A DNA stretch of 64,000 bases, taken from assembly GCA_963781495.1 (NCBI GenBank), contig CAWAFX010000002.1, forward strand, positions 372,001 to 436,000. Direction: 5' to 3'. Positions 8,652 through 17,338 of the stretch are shown here, piece by piece. The translations under genes and the position numbers were made by a program. The first letter of the stretch is position 1, and each line of letters starts with the position of its first letter. The notes beneath the pieces are model-generated. The model searched no databases. It was not told the DNA's origin and saw only the letters and a program-made list of their open reading frames with translations. The stretch comes from Mayfieldus sp963781495. Its GTDB lineage: Bacteria; Actinomycetota; Thermoleophilia; Solirubrobacterales; 70-9.

Positions 8652-8947
8652 CTTGACCTCCGTGACTTGGTGATCGGAGCAGCCGAAATCTGGGGCAGCC
8701 GGCAGGCATGTCCCATCGCGATCGGGTGATCCGCGCTGACACCCATGAGCCACTCCTGGTTAGTGCGCGACCGCCGGCGCCTGCCGACGGCGCGCCTCGT
8801 CGGTTGTCTGGAGCGGTAGCCGAGCGGATGGCGGTCGGATTCGGCGCGTCAGCGAGTCCAGCAACCGTTCCGAGGGGAGCCTAACTTCGCAAGCGCATGG
8901 GTTCAACCCCGCGTTCCTGGCCATAGGATCGACGGAGAGCAAGGTTC

Positions 8948-9994
8948 ATGACTTACATCGCATTTCCAGATCGATACGAGGGCAAGATGCAGTACCGGCG
9001 GGCGGGCCGGTCCGGGCTCGACCTGCCGGTTCTTTCGCTTGGGTACTGGCAGAACTTCGGCGACGACCGCCCCTTCGAACGACAGCGCGCGATCTCGCGA
9101 CGCGCTTTTGACCTTGGCATCACCCACCACGACCTGGCGAACAACTACGGCCCCCCGTACGGGGCAGCGGAGATCAACTTCGGCCGTCTGATGCGCGAGG
9201 ACTTCGGTCCCTACCGCGACGAGCTCCTGATCTCGACCAAGGCGGGTTGGGACATGTGGCCAGGTCCCTATGGACAGGGCGGGGGGTCGCGAAAGTACGT
9301 GCTCTCGTCGCTGGACCAGTCGCTGCAACGAATGGAATTGGACTACGTCGACATCTTCTATTCCCACCGGCTGGACGCCTCGACGCCGCTGGAGGAGACG
9401 ATGGGCGCGCTCGATACGGCGGTTCGCCAGGGCAAGGCGCTCTACGTCGGCGTCTCTTCCTACGACGCCGAGCGCACGCGGGAGGCGTACGCGATCCTCA
9501 GCGATCTCGGTACGCCGATGCTGATTCATCAGCCCTCCTACTCGATGCTCAATCGCTGGATAGAGACCGAGGGCCTGCTCGACACGGCCGCCGAACTCGG
9601 AATCGGGGTGATCGGATTCACGGCCCTTGCCCAAGGGCTGCTGACCGACCGCTACCTCGATGGCGTCCCAGAGGATTCCCGCGTCGGGCGGGGGAACGAG
9701 ATGTTCGACAAGTCCTGGCTCAGCGACGAGATGATCACCGAACTGCGGGCGTTGAACGAGATCGCTGCCGGGCGGGGTCAGACCCTCGCCCAGCTTGCCC
9801 TCGCATGGGCCCTTCGCGACGAGCGCTTGACCTCGCTGGTCATCGGCGCTTCCTCGGTCGAGCAGCTCGAGCAAAACGTCGACGCCTTGGACAACGTCAC
9901 TCTCTCGGCGGAGGAGCTGGCGGAGATAGATCGGCACGTCAGCTCCGACGGAAACGTCGATCTCTGGCAGCAGGCGCGCAAGGGCGAGGTTTAA
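8948..9994 (+). CDS. gpr: Aldo/keto reductase, L-glyceraldehyde-3-phosphate reductase type
   Basis: A 348-residue aldo/keto reductase. It matches the E. coli YghZ/Gpr pattern closely: MQYRRAGRSGLDLPVLSLG, DLANNYGPPYGAAEINFGRL, STKAGWDMWPGPYG and YVDIFYSHR. The catalytic tetrad is visible as Asp and Tyr (in DLANNYG), Lys (in STKAG) and His (in YSHR). The family reduces aldehydes with NADPH, including methylglyoxal and L-glyceraldehyde 3-phosphate. The ATG at 8948 is preceded by GGAGAGCAAGG. It stands alone between a VOC gene and a DHFR-like gene, a neighbourhood that fits carbonyl detoxification. Confidence 0.92.
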   Translation: MTYIAFPDRYEGKMQYRRAGRSGLDLPVLSLGYWQNFGDDRPFERQRAISRRAFDLGITHHDLANNYGPPYGAAEINFGRLMREDFGPYRDELLISTKAGWDMWPGPYGQGGGSRKYVLSSLDQSLQRMELDYVDIFYSHRLDASTPLEETMGALDTAVRQGKALYVGVSSYDAERTREAYAILSDLGTPMLIHQPSYSMLNRWIETEGLLDTAAELGIGVIGFTALAQGLLTDRYLDGVPEDSRVGRGNEMFDKSWLSDEMITELRALNEIAAGRGQTLAQLALAWALRDERLTSLVIGASSVEQLEQNVDALDNVTLSAEELAEIDRHVSSDGNVDLWQQARKGEV

Positions 9995-10199
9995 GAACGA
10001 AAGTAGGCGATGCCGGCCGCGGAGAGCGCCGCCTGCAGACGCTGAGAGTTGGCCCAGGCGTACTCTGGCCCGCGAACCCCGCGCCGCTGGCGGACGTCAA
10101 GCAGGAGGGGGCTTCGCCAATATCGAGATCGGCTGTGCACGGTCGTCTTTTGGGTAGAGGTGACTCAAAGGGAGTTCCCCTGAGCAAAGGAGAATCGAG

Positions 10200-10733
10200 A
10201 TGGGAAAACTGATCGCGACCGCGCAGGTCACCATCGACGGCGTCATAGACCCGGTCGGCGAGTGGGTGCAGCCGGACGGAGACCACGGCGATCACTCGCT
10301 CGAGCGTCAGGCGAGATCCAGCGGGATGGTGCTGGGCCGCAAGACCTACGAGGGGCTGGCGGGATATTGGCCGAGCCAGTCGGGCAAGTGGGCGGACATG
10401 GTCAACCCGATACCGAAGTACGTCGGGTCCAACACCCTGTCCGGCGATCTCGAGTGGAACGCGACCCTGCTCGAGGGGGACCTCGAGGACTCGATCCCAA
10501 AGCTGAAGCAGGAGGTCGACGGTGACCTGTTCATGCACGGGAGCGGCGAGTTCGCGTACGCCCTCGCCGAGAAGGGTCTGGTCGACGAGTTCGAGGTCTA
10601 CCTGAACCCGCTCGTCTGGGGAGAGGGAAACGTCCACGTGCTCGGCGACAGGGGAACGATCCGGATGCAGCTCGACGACGTGAAGCGGTTCGACTCCGGA
10701 GTGGTCCTGCTCACCTACCTCCCGGCGTCTTGA
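10200..10733 (+). CDS. Dihydrofolate-reductase-like (RibD C-terminal) family protein
   Basis: A 177-residue protein with the RibD C-terminal/DHFR fold: GKLIATAQVTIDGVID at the N-terminus, GMVLGRKTYEGLAGYWP at about 42-58, MHGSGEFAYALAEKGLVDEF at about 112-131. These proteins bind NADPH and reduce pyrimidine or other substrates, but the stand-alone members are mostly uncharacterised. AGGAGAATCGAG upstream of ATG 10200 is a clear ribosome site. No riboflavin genes are nearby, so a RibD role is unlikely. Confidence 0.87.
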   Translation: MGKLIATAQVTIDGVIDPVGEWVQPDGDHGDHSLERQARSSGMVLGRKTYEGLAGYWPSQSGKWADMVNPIPKYVGSNTLSGDLEWNATLLEGDLEDSIPKLKQEVDGDLFMHGSGEFAYALAEKGLVDEFEVYLNPLVWGEGNVHVLGDRGTIRMQLDDVKRFDSGVVLLTYLPAS

Positions 10734-10790
10734 CCCCGGCTGGAGCTAGGCGCTACCGACCAATGGATGTAGGCTCGGCGTTGCGAGCTG

Positions 10791-12092
10791 ATGGACCAGC
10801 CCAGGCACCACCGTCGCACGGTGATCGCGATTCTCATCGTTGCGACGTTGCTCGGATTCCTTTCGGTTTTCGCGATCTGGGTCAAGCGGCAGGCGCTGGA
10901 GACCAACACCTGGACCGATACGAGCACCAAACTGCTCGAGAACCACGATGTGCAGACCGCTGTCTCCGGGTTCCTCGTTGATCAGCTGTACGCGAACACC
11001 GACGTCCAGGCGGAGCTCGCCAAGGCCTTGCCGCCGCGGGCGCAGCCGCTGGCCGGACCGGTGGCCGGAGGATTGCGCGAGCTTGCCAACAGGGTCGCGC
11101 TGGAGGCGCTGAGCCGGCCGAGAGTGCAACTGCTCTGGGCGAATGCGAACCGCCAGGCGCACGCGCTCTTTCTCAAGCTGATCAACGACGGGGGAGACTC
11201 GCTGTCGACCACCGGTGGCGCGGTCACCCTCAACCTCGGAACCATCGTCGACCAGCTCGGATCGCAGCTCGGGGTCGACGTCTCCGGCAAGCTGCCGCCC
11301 GACGCCGCCCAGATCCAGCTCGTCAAATCGGATCAGCTGAGCACGGCGCAGGACCTGGTCAAAGCGCTCAAGGGCCTCTCGTTGATCCTGCCCCTGATTG
11401 CCCTGGCTCTGTATGCGCTCGCTGTCTACCTCGCGCGGGGCTGGCGCCGCGAGGCAGTCCGGGCCTGGGGCGTGAGCTGGATCGTGATCGGCCTGCTGGT
11501 GCTCGTGGTGCGCTCGCTCGCCGGGACCGCGGTGGTCGATTCACTGGCCAGCACGGAGTCGGTGAAGCCGGCCGTGAATGCAACCTGGGACATCGGCACA
11601 TCGCTGCTGCGCGACGGGGGCATAGCGATGCTCGGCTACGGGATCGTGATCTTCTTCGCCGCCGTGCTTGCCGGGCCGCTCTCGATCGCCCAGCGCACCC
11701 GCCGCTCGCTGGCGCCGCTGCTCCGTGACCGTCCCAGTGCCTACGCGACGGTCGCCGTGATCGTGCTTCTGCTGCTCTGGTGGAGCCCGACCGAGGGCTT
11801 CCGTCGCCTGCTTCCCTCGCTGGTGCTGTTCGGCTTGCTGATCGCCGGGGTCGAGGCGCTGCGCCACCAGACCAACCGCGAGTACCCCGACGAGACCTGG
11901 GCCGATGTACGCGACCGCTGGGCGGGCGGCTTCTCAAACCTTCGCCACGGCTCGGGCCAGGAGACGGCATCCGCCGCCGGGCCGGCTTCCGGGCGGCTCG
12001 ACGATCTGGAGCGCCTCACGGGCCTGCGCGACTCTGGGGTCTTGAGCCCGGAAGAGTTCGAGGCCGAGAAGAAGCGCATCCTTGCGGGTTAG
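10791..12092 (+). CDS. Integral membrane protein with C-terminal SHOCT domain (paralogue 1)
   Basis: A 433-residue protein: an N-terminal helix (10-30), a large extracytoplasmic region (about 32-195) with repeated 'TKLLENHDVQTAVSGFLVDQL'-type segments, then five or six helices (about 198-350), a cytoplasmic linker and a SHOCT motif at the end (LERLTGLRDSGVLSPEEFEA). SHOCT is a short helical oligomerisation motif. It is a clear paralogue of the protein at 29644-30978, sharing the N-terminal 'WVKRQALETNTW' versus 'WAERQALNTDEW' segment, the KSDQLSTAQ/KSDQLGLAQ segment and the same layout. Function unknown; it leads a block of envelope and stress genes. Confidence 0.8.
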   Translation: MDQPRHHRRTVIAILIVATLLGFLSVFAIWVKRQALETNTWTDTSTKLLENHDVQTAVSGFLVDQLYANTDVQAELAKALPPRAQPLAGPVAGGLRELANRVALEALSRPRVQLLWANANRQAHALFLKLINDGGDSLSTTGGAVTLNLGTIVDQLGSQLGVDVSGKLPPDAAQIQLVKSDQLSTAQDLVKALKGLSLILPLIALALYALAVYLARGWRREAVRAWGVSWIVIGLLVLVVRSLAGTAVVDSLASTESVKPAVNATWDIGTSLLRDGGIAMLGYGIVIFFAAVLAGPLSIAQRTRRSLAPLLRDRPSAYATVAVIVLLLLWWSPTEGFRRLLPSLVLFGLLIAGVEALRHQTNREYPDETWADVRDRWAGGFSNLRHGSGQETASAAGPASGRLDDLERLTGLRDSGVLSPEEFEAEKKRILAG

Positions 12093-12139
12093 CCGTTGGA
12101 CCCGAATCTCCCATAAACCATCGTTGGAAAGGAATCCAA

Positions 12140-12652
12140 ATGGCAGATAGACCGGTGTTCCTCTACGCCGCGATCTACGACGAGATCGGCGATGCCGAGG
12201 CCGACTACGAGGCGGTGTTCGATCTTCACGCGGCCGGAGCAATAGGGACCTTTGATTCGGCGGTGATCCGAAAGGAGGAGGACGGCAAGGTCCGGGTGAC
12301 CAAGACCGAGAAGCCGACCCAGCACGGCGCCTGGACCGGCGCCGGTGTCGGAGCCCTGGTTGGGATCCTGTTCCCGCCCGCGATCATCGGCAGCGCGATC
12401 GTCGGTGCCGGCGCTGGCGGACTGGTCGGCCACCTGAGAGGTGGGATTTCGCGTGATGATCTGAAGGAGCTCGGCGACGAGCTTCAGACAGGAAGCGCCG
12501 CGGTGATCGTGATCGGTGAGTCGAAGATCGAGGAGCAGCTCGAGAAGGCGGTGACCCGTGCCAACAGGCTGATCGAGAAGCAGATCGATGCCGACGCAGA
12601 CGAACTGAAGCGGGAAATCGATGCGGCGGCCAAGCAGGGCGCGACCGAATAA
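12140..12652 (+). CDS. DUF1269-type membrane-associated protein
   Basis: A 170-residue protein. Residues 1-55 form a ferredoxin-like N-terminal part, residues 70-105 a Gly/Ala-rich hydrophobic hairpin (GAWTGAGVGALVGILFPP, then AIVGAGAGGLVGHL), and the C-terminal third is a charged helix. This is the DUF1269 layout. The ATG at 12140 follows GGAAAGGAA. It sits 47 bp after the SHOCT membrane gene and 81 bp before the 56-residue membrane protein, probably in one transcript. The biochemical role is unknown. Confidence 0.8.
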   Translation: MADRPVFLYAAIYDEIGDAEADYEAVFDLHAAGAIGTFDSAVIRKEEDGKVRVTKTEKPTQHGAWTGAGVGALVGILFPPAIIGSAIVGAGAGGLVGHLRGGISRDDLKELGDELQTGSAAVIVIGESKIEEQLEKAVTRANRLIEKQIDADADELKREIDAAAKQGATE

Positions 12653-12733
12653 GCGCTGCCGGCCCGCTTCCCCTGATCGATTAGGGGACTCAGGGGCCGA
12701 GGCGTATGGTGGGACACCTAAGAAAGGAATCGC

Positions 12734-12904
12734 ATGTTTCTCTGGGCATTGCTTGCAGTCCTCTATTTCGCGCTTTTCTTCTGGCTTGGGCTGGCCACTC
12801 TTCGCAACGGCCACGGCTGGCTGTTCTTCTTTGGGATCTTCTTCCCGATCCTCTGGATCTTCGGAGCTTTCGCACGTCCGGCGAATCCGGCCCCACAGGC
12901 GTAG
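12734..12904 (+). CDS. 56-residue membrane microprotein
   Basis: A short frame (ATG 12734, TAG 12902-12904) with the ribosome site AAAGGAA six bases upstream. It encodes two hydrophobic helices, MFLWALLAVLYFALFFWLGL at 1-20 and GWLFFFGIFFPILWIFGAF at about 28-46, joined by a short polar turn, with a Pro/Ala tail. It resembles the phospholipase-D-N-like two-helix module in the 62.0-kb SHOCT protein, but without the SHOCT tail. Its setting inside the SHOCT/DUF1269/amphi-Trp block suggests a shared envelope-stress role (inference). Confidence 0.7.
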   Translation: MFLWALLAVLYFALFFWLGLATLRNGHGWLFFFGIFFPILWIFGAFARPANPAPQA

Positions 12905-12967
12905 GCGCTGGAGCCAGGCGAGACGCCTTCTGCACCGCCGAGCTAGGCGGCGCCAGCCCGATTGGTA

Positions 12968-14365
12968 ATGGGATCACCGGGGAGCCGATCCGACCAAACC
13001 GCCCGGGCGCTTGACCATGGTCGCCACTGGGAGAAGCGGCGAACGGCCGCAATCGCGGCCCTTCTTCTGCCGCCGTTGGTGCTGGCCCTGGCAGTCGTCG
13101 TCATGGTGCAGGAATTCCCCCGGGTGCTGATTGTCTTCGGATTTCTGCTGATCGGGATCGCCGCCGCCTGGTACGGCCTGCTTCGCCGAGGCGCCCCCAG
13201 GGCGCTGGGTTTTGCGGTTGGGATTCTCGCGCTCGCGGCGACCGTGATCGTGCTGGTGAACAACGGCGACCACTTCGCTGCAGCGATCGTGATCGTGGCC
13301 GGGCTGGCTTTGGCCGCCGCGGCGGCCAAAGCCGCGTTCTCCTACCACGCGCCGCTTCCTGACGCCGCGGCGCCGAAACGAGCCGTCCTCTTCTACAACC
13401 CGAAATCGGGGGGCGGCAAGGCGGAGAAGTTCAAACTCGCCGAAGAGGCCCGAAATAGGGGCATCGAGGCGATCGAATTGACGCTCGGCTCCGATCTGGA
13501 GCAACTGGTGCGCGATGCGGTGGCCGACGGCGCCGATGCGGTGTCCATGGCCGGCGGCGACGGCTCGCAGGCGGTGGTCGCGATGGTCGCTGCCGAGCTC
13601 GACCTCCCCTACGCCTGCATACCTGCAGGGACCCGGAACCATTTCGCCCTCGACCTCGGGGTCGACCGCGACGACGTCGTCGGCGCCCTGGAGGCATTTG
13701 TCGACGGTGGCGAGCGCCGCGTCGATCTGGCCGAGGTCAACGGCCGCGTGTTCGTCAACAACGTCTCGCTCGGACTCTACGCGGAGGCGGTGCAGCGTGA
13801 GGGCTACCGCGACGCGAAGCTGCGGACGATCCTCGACACGTTGCCGGAAGTCCTCGGGCCGGAGGGCGAGGGGCTCGACCTGCGCTGGGCCGGGCCGGGG
13901 GGCCAAGAGCACTCCTCCGGGGCCGCGATCCTGGTTTCCAACAACCGATACCGGCTCGGGCGCGGCGTCGGCTCGGGAACCCGTCCGAGGATCGACGACG
14001 GCATGCTCGGGGTCACGGTGGCATCGAGCCCGACGGGGCGCGGTCAGCAGCAGCATTTGCCGCAGCGCCCTTGGCGAGAGTGGTCGACGCCCGAGTTCGA
14101 GGTCGACGCGGACGGACCGATCGCCGCCGGAATCGACGGTGAGGCGATGAAGCTGGAGCCACCACTTCGCTTCCGAATCAAGCCCGGCGTGCTGCGGGTG
14201 CGGATCGCCCGCGCCCATCCGGGCGCCTCGCCGTCCGCCTCGATACCCGAGGACCTCTGGGGCGGCGTCCGCGCGCTCGCGCGGGTGGCGGCGGGACACC
14301 CTACGCAGGAGCCGGCTCGGCGCCCCGAACAGCTGCGCCATGACACGACAGATGGACACCGCTAA
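12968..14365 (+). CDS. Membrane-anchored diacylglycerol-kinase-family protein
   Basis: A 465-residue protein. Four hydrophobic helices fill about residues 27-120, followed by a DAGK catalytic domain: VLFYNPKSGGGKAEKF, the nucleotide loop AGGDGSQAVVAM (AGGDG in place of the usual GGDGT) and PAGTRNHFALDLG. The family phosphorylates diacylglycerol, sphingoid or related lipids with ATP. I chose ATG 12968 over the TTG at 12962; no ribosome site is obvious. The stop is 14 bp before the amphi-Trp gene. A PAP2 phosphatase, which would catalyse the opposite reaction, lies 0.6 kb further on. Confidence 0.85.
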   Translation: MGSPGSRSDQTARALDHGRHWEKRRTAAIAALLLPPLVLALAVVVMVQEFPRVLIVFGFLLIGIAAAWYGLLRRGAPRALGFAVGILALAATVIVLVNNGDHFAAAIVIVAGLALAAAAAKAAFSYHAPLPDAAAPKRAVLFYNPKSGGGKAEKFKLAEEARNRGIEAIELTLGSDLEQLVRDAVADGADAVSMAGGDGSQAVVAMVAAELDLPYACIPAGTRNHFALDLGVDRDDVVGALEAFVDGGERRVDLAEVNGRVFVNNVSLGLYAEAVQREGYRDAKLRTILDTLPEVLGPEGEGLDLRWAGPGGQEHSSGAAILVSNNRYRLGRGVGSGTRPRIDDGMLGVTVASSPTGRGQQQHLPQRPWREWSTPEFEVDADGPIAAGIDGEAMKLEPPLRFRIKPGVLRVRIARAHPGASPSASIPEDLWGGVRALARVAAGHPTQEPARRPEQLRHDTTDGHR

Positions 14366-14378
14366 CCGAGGAGGAACC

Positions 14379-14597
14379 ATGGACGTCGTCGAGATCGAAC
14401 AGAAGGAAACCGTGAGCCGGAAGGAGGTCGCGGCCCGGCTGCGGAGGCTCGCGAACATGCTCGCCAAGGGCAACGACGTCAAATTCGAGCAGGGCGGGAT
14501 GGCGATGACGGTCCATGTCCCGGACAAGGTGCAGCTCAAGGTCGAGCTCGAGGTCGAGACCGACGGGCGGGAGCTCGAGATCGAGCTGAAGTGGTGA
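14379..14597 (+). CDS. Amphi-Trp domain protein
   Basis: A 72-residue protein from ATG 14379 with a strong GAGGAGG ribosome site. The sequence VEIEQKETVSRKEVAARLRR, then LANMLAKGNDVKFEQGGM and an ending ELEIELKW, matches the small amphi-Trp domain (helix then beta strands with a final Trp). The function of this domain is not established; it is common beside stress proteins in actinobacteria and haloarchaea. It is 14 bp from the kinase-like gene and 54 bp from the small SHOCT gene. Confidence 0.82.
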   Translation: MDVVEIEQKETVSRKEVAARLRRLANMLAKGNDVKFEQGGMAMTVHVPDKVQLKVELEVETDGRELEIELKW

Positions 14598-14651
14598 CGG
14601 AAAGCCGACGTTGATCGGTCAGACAGTCAGACACCGAAGGAGAGGATGACG

Positions 14652-14918
14652 ATGCCAAACAGACGCCAGCGCAGACGACGCGCAGCCGCACTCGGCGGAG
14701 TGGCCATGGCGGCCAAGAAGCGAAGGGACGAACGCGACGCACAGCAGCAGCCGGACGGCCCGCCGCAGGCCCAGCCCAGCGAGCCCACCCAGTCCGGAGC
14801 GGGTGGATTGAGCGCGGAAGCGATTGAGAAGCTCAAGGAGCTCGGCGAGCTTCACGAGCAGAACGTCCTCACTGACGAGGAATTCGAGCGCGAGAAGGCG
14901 AAGTTGCTGGGCGGCTGA
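14652..14918 (+). CDS. Small SHOCT-domain protein
   Basis: An 88-residue soluble protein: a basic N-terminus (RRQRRRRAAALGG), a disordered Gln/Pro-rich middle, and a C-terminal SHOCT motif (EKLKELGELHEQNVLTDEEF). The ATG at 14652 is eight bases after GAAGGAGAG; the ATG at 14646 is too close to that site. The same C-terminal motif ends the large membrane proteins at 10791 and 29644, so these proteins may interact through it (inference). Confidence 0.8.
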   Translation: MPNRRQRRRRAAALGGVAMAAKKRRDERDAQQQPDGPPQAQPSEPTQSGAGGLSAEAIEKLKELGELHEQNVLTDEEFEREKAKLLGG

Positions 14919-14946
14919 ATCCCCGAACTCGCCGCTGATCGCCGGC

Positions 14947-15543
14947 CTATGTCCCTGCCCGGCCCAGCGCCCAGCTGGTGAGCTGTCCAAGCGCGACGCC
15001 GCTGAGTGCCCCGGCGATCACGTCGCCGGGATAGTGGACGCCGGTGTGGACGCGGGAGTAGGCGACGGCGGTTGCGAGCGCACGCAACGGGATCGCCGCA
15101 CCAGGCAGCACGTCGCCGACCCCGGTTGCGAAGGCGAACGCCGCGGCGCTGTGTCCGGAGGGAAACGAACGCGAGCGGGGCATCGGCACCTGACGTGTGG
15201 GCGGCACCCCGGCCGGGTCCGGACGGCGACGGCGAGCGGCCAGTTTGAAGCCGAGGTTGACGACCGTTGCCGTAACCGCAAGCGAGGCGAGCCCGCTGCC
15301 GGCCGCCCGCCGCCCGGTCGGCCCGCCGAACAGCGACAGCGCTCCGGCGGCCGCGAGCGAGAGCTTCGAGTAATCGGCGGCGCGGGACAATCCCGACAGG
15401 GCGCCATCGAGCGTCGGGGTCTCGGTGGCTGCGATCGCGGCATACACCGCGAGGTCGAGCTGCTCCGCGTCCGCCAGCCAGGACGATGGTTTGGGCTGTC
15501 GAGGGGCGGCGGATGGGTCCCGACGATCGGCGGTTGGGCTCAT
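14947..15543 (-). CDS. PAP2-family lipid phosphatase
   Basis: A 198-residue membrane phosphatase with the PAP2 signature: an Arg/Lys-rich motif near ARRRRPDP (about 110-117), SFPSGHSAAAFA (Ser-Gly-His, about 132-143) and YSRVHTGVHYPGDVIAG (about 165-181) with the catalytic His. About four to five helices are visible. Enzymes of this group remove phosphate from phosphatidic acid, undecaprenyl diphosphate or similar lipids. It converges on the small SHOCT gene and could oppose the nearby lipid-kinase-like protein. Confidence 0.88.
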   Translation of the reverse strand: MSPTADRRDPSAAPRQPKPSSWLADAEQLDLAVYAAIAATETPTLDGALSGLSRAADYSKLSLAAAGALSLFGGPTGRRAAGSGLASLAVTATVVNLGFKLAARRRRPDPAGVPPTRQVPMPRSRSFPSGHSAAAFAFATGVGDVLPGAAIPLRALATAVAYSRVHTGVHYPGDVIAGALSGVALGQLTSWALGRAGT

Positions 15544-15591
15544 CGCCGGGTCATCGTATGACGACGACGCCCCCTGGAAGCCGACGCGTGC

Positions 15592-16362
15592 CTAGGCCGC
15601 CTCGAGCCACTCCTCGAAGCTGGGGCCGGCGAGCTTCGCCCCCGAATTTGGCAGCGCGGCGCCCTCCGAATAGGCCACAGCGTCCGGGTCGCCGGCCTGG
15701 AGGCCCTCACGGATCTCCGTAGCCTCGCCCCGGCTGGCGAACAGCGCCGCGGCCACCTCGGCGAGACGTTCCTCCTGTGGGCCGGCGATCTCGGTGATCC
15801 TGCCGTTCTGGATCTCCGGCTCCTCGGCCGCGTCGGCGAGGGCTTCGGCGACGACGCGGGCTGCCACGAGCTGGGTTCGGAACTCGGGCAGGTAGGCGAC
15901 ACCATCCTGGACCATCCACCCGACCAGCTGATCGACGAACTCGTGGAATTGGGCCGCGCGAACGATGCGGACCGGGAGCGGGCCTTCGAGCAAGGTCTGC
16001 TCCTGCGCCAACTTCGCCGCGTTGTAGCCGCCCTGGAACTTGTCGATTCCGATGATCGAGACGACGACGATCCGCTTCGCCCCGGCTGCGGCGCCTGCTC
16101 GCTGGAGGTTCCGCGCCGATGCGGTGAAGAAGTCCGTGGCCTCTTTCTGGTCGGGTGAGGGCCCCGTGGCCGCGTCGATGATCGTCTCGACTCCGGCGAG
16201 CGCCGCGTCGAGACCCTCGCCGCTGACCACGTCGACACCCTTCGATCGCGCGATCGGGACCACATCGTGTCCGCGCTGCTCGAGGATCTCGACGAGGGGC
16301 GATCCGACCCGGCCGGTGGCTCCGGTGACGGCAATCTTCTGGCTACTGTTTTCGCTCTGCAT
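15592..16362 (-). CDS. NmrA-like atypical SDR (NAD(P)-binding) protein
   Basis: A 256-residue Rossmann protein with the atypical SDR nucleotide motif VTGATGRVGSPLVE (about 12-25), no classical YxxxK catalytic pair in the usual spacing, and an NmrA/YwnB-like C-terminus. It may reduce a small substrate or act as a redox sensor. It lies 96 bp after the ECF41 sigma gene on the same strand, and the gap contains a GGTCACA-N16-TGTC promoter like the one before the sigma gene. ECF41 sigma genes are typically accompanied by such oxidoreductase/epimerase partners. Confidence 0.85.
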   Translation of the reverse strand: MQSENSSQKIAVTGATGRVGSPLVEILEQRGHDVVPIARSKGVDVVSGEGLDAALAGVETIIDAATGPSPDQKEATDFFTASARNLQRAGAAAGAKRIVVVSIIGIDKFQGGYNAAKLAQEQTLLEGPLPVRIVRAAQFHEFVDQLVGWMVQDGVAYLPEFRTQLVAARVVAEALADAAEEPEIQNGRITEIAGPQEERLAEVAAALFASRGEATEIREGLQAGDPDAVAYSEGAALPNSGAKLAGPSFEEWLEAA

Positions 16363-16422
16363 CGTTCTTCCTTTCCCCGCGCCGACGTCTGGGCGTCGGC
16401 AGAATTTGCTTCCTACTCCCTT

Positions 16423-16449
16423 GACACCCGGTGTCGCGAGGATGTGACC
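16423..16449 (-). promoter_or_regulatory. Candidate ECF41-type promoter for the NmrA-like gene
   Basis: On the minus strand GGTCACA (16443-16449) and TGTC (16423-16426) are separated by exactly 16 bases, with the -10-like box about 60 bases before the start at 16362. The published ECF41 pattern, as I recall it, is TGTCACA with a CGTC -10 element. The same spacing is found at two other promoters of this cluster. Confidence 0.6.
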
Positions 16450-16458
16450 GCGGCTCGG

Positions 16459-17337
16459 TCAGTCGTCGAGGATCGTCAGGTCGAGCTCGCCCACGCGCTC
16501 GGAGTCGGCGAGCCAGTCCATCTCGGCGATTCTTCCGTCCCGCACCGTGAACGCTCCGACCGAGAAGGGCCGGCCGTCCCTCATCGTCACCAACCCCACC
16601 GCGCCGTTGACCAGCGCCGGCTTCATGTCGAGCCCGAGCTTCGAATAGAGCTCAGCCTGGCCCGCGACCGCCTCCGCCCCCCGGACCTCTCGCGACCGGC
16701 CTACGCCGAAGTCGGCGCGGAGGACGACATCGGGGTCGAGAACCGCGACCAATCGGTCGAAGTCGCCATCGCGCGAAGCGGCGAGGAAGGCCTCGACGAC
16801 CTCCCGCTGGGCGTCGAGGTCGGGGTCGGGAACGGTCTTTTCGGCCTGTACGCGGCGCCGCGCCCGACTGGCGAGCTGGCGCGCCGCCTCCGGTGAGCGG
16901 TCGACGACCGGCGCGATCTCGTCGAAGGGCACGGCGAAGATGTCGTGGAGCACGAAGGCGAGCCGCTCGGCCGGACTCAGCGTCTCGAGGACCACCAGCA
17001 GGGCGAGGCCCACCGAATCTGCCAGCAGGGCCTCGTGCTCGGGATCGGTGCCATCGACGCGGTCGATGATCGGTTCCGGCACGTGCACCGCGTCGAGAGT
17101 CTCCTCGCGCTTCGATTTGCGCGAGCGCAGCATGTTCAGCGAGACCCGCCCGACGACGGTTGTCAGCCACCCACCGAGGTTTTCGATCTCGTCGGCGTCA
17201 GAGCGACTGAGCCGCAGCCAGGCCTCCTGAACGGCGTCGTCGGCTTCGCTCACCGAGCCGAGCATCCGGTAGGCCACTGCGCGCAGGCGGCCTCGGTGCT
17301 CCTCGAAACGCTCTGCCAGCCAATCTCGCTCATCCAT
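16459..17337 (-). CDS. sigJ: ECF41-family RNA polymerase sigma factor (SigJ-like)
   Basis: A 292-residue sigma factor: sigma-2 at about 1-75 (AYRMLGSVSEADDAVQEAWL), a linker with HVPEP (85-89; WLPEP is usual), sigma-4 at about 110-165 (LSPAERLAFVLHDIFAVPFD), and a SnoaL/NTF2-like C-terminal domain (175-290). The C-terminal domain of ECF41 sigma factors acts as a built-in modulator in place of an anti-sigma factor. Here the usual DGGGK motif reads DFGVG (209-213) and NPDKL reads DSERV (278-282), so this is a diverged member. It is flanked by two SDR/epimerase genes, and all three have the same candidate promoter. Confidence 0.93.
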   Translation of the reverse strand: MDERDWLAERFEEHRGRLRAVAYRMLGSVSEADDAVQEAWLRLSRSDADEIENLGGWLTTVVGRVSLNMLRSRKSKREETLDAVHVPEPIIDRVDGTDPEHEALLADSVGLALLVVLETLSPAERLAFVLHDIFAVPFDEIAPVVDRSPEAARQLASRARRRVQAEKTVPDPDLDAQREVVEAFLAASRDGDFDRLVAVLDPDVVLRADFGVGRSREVRGAEAVAGQAELYSKLGLDMKPALVNGAVGLVTMRDGRPFSVGAFTVRDGRIAEMDWLADSERVGELDLTILDD

Positions 17338-17338
17338 C

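Noticed and set aside
8818..8930. tRNA-like stretch (GGAGCGGTAGCCGAGCGG ... GGGTTCAACCCC)
   Set aside because: The D-arm-like part and T-loop-like GGTTCAACC are suggestive, but no 7-bp acceptor stem, no proper anticodon stem and no 5-bp T-stem can be formed.
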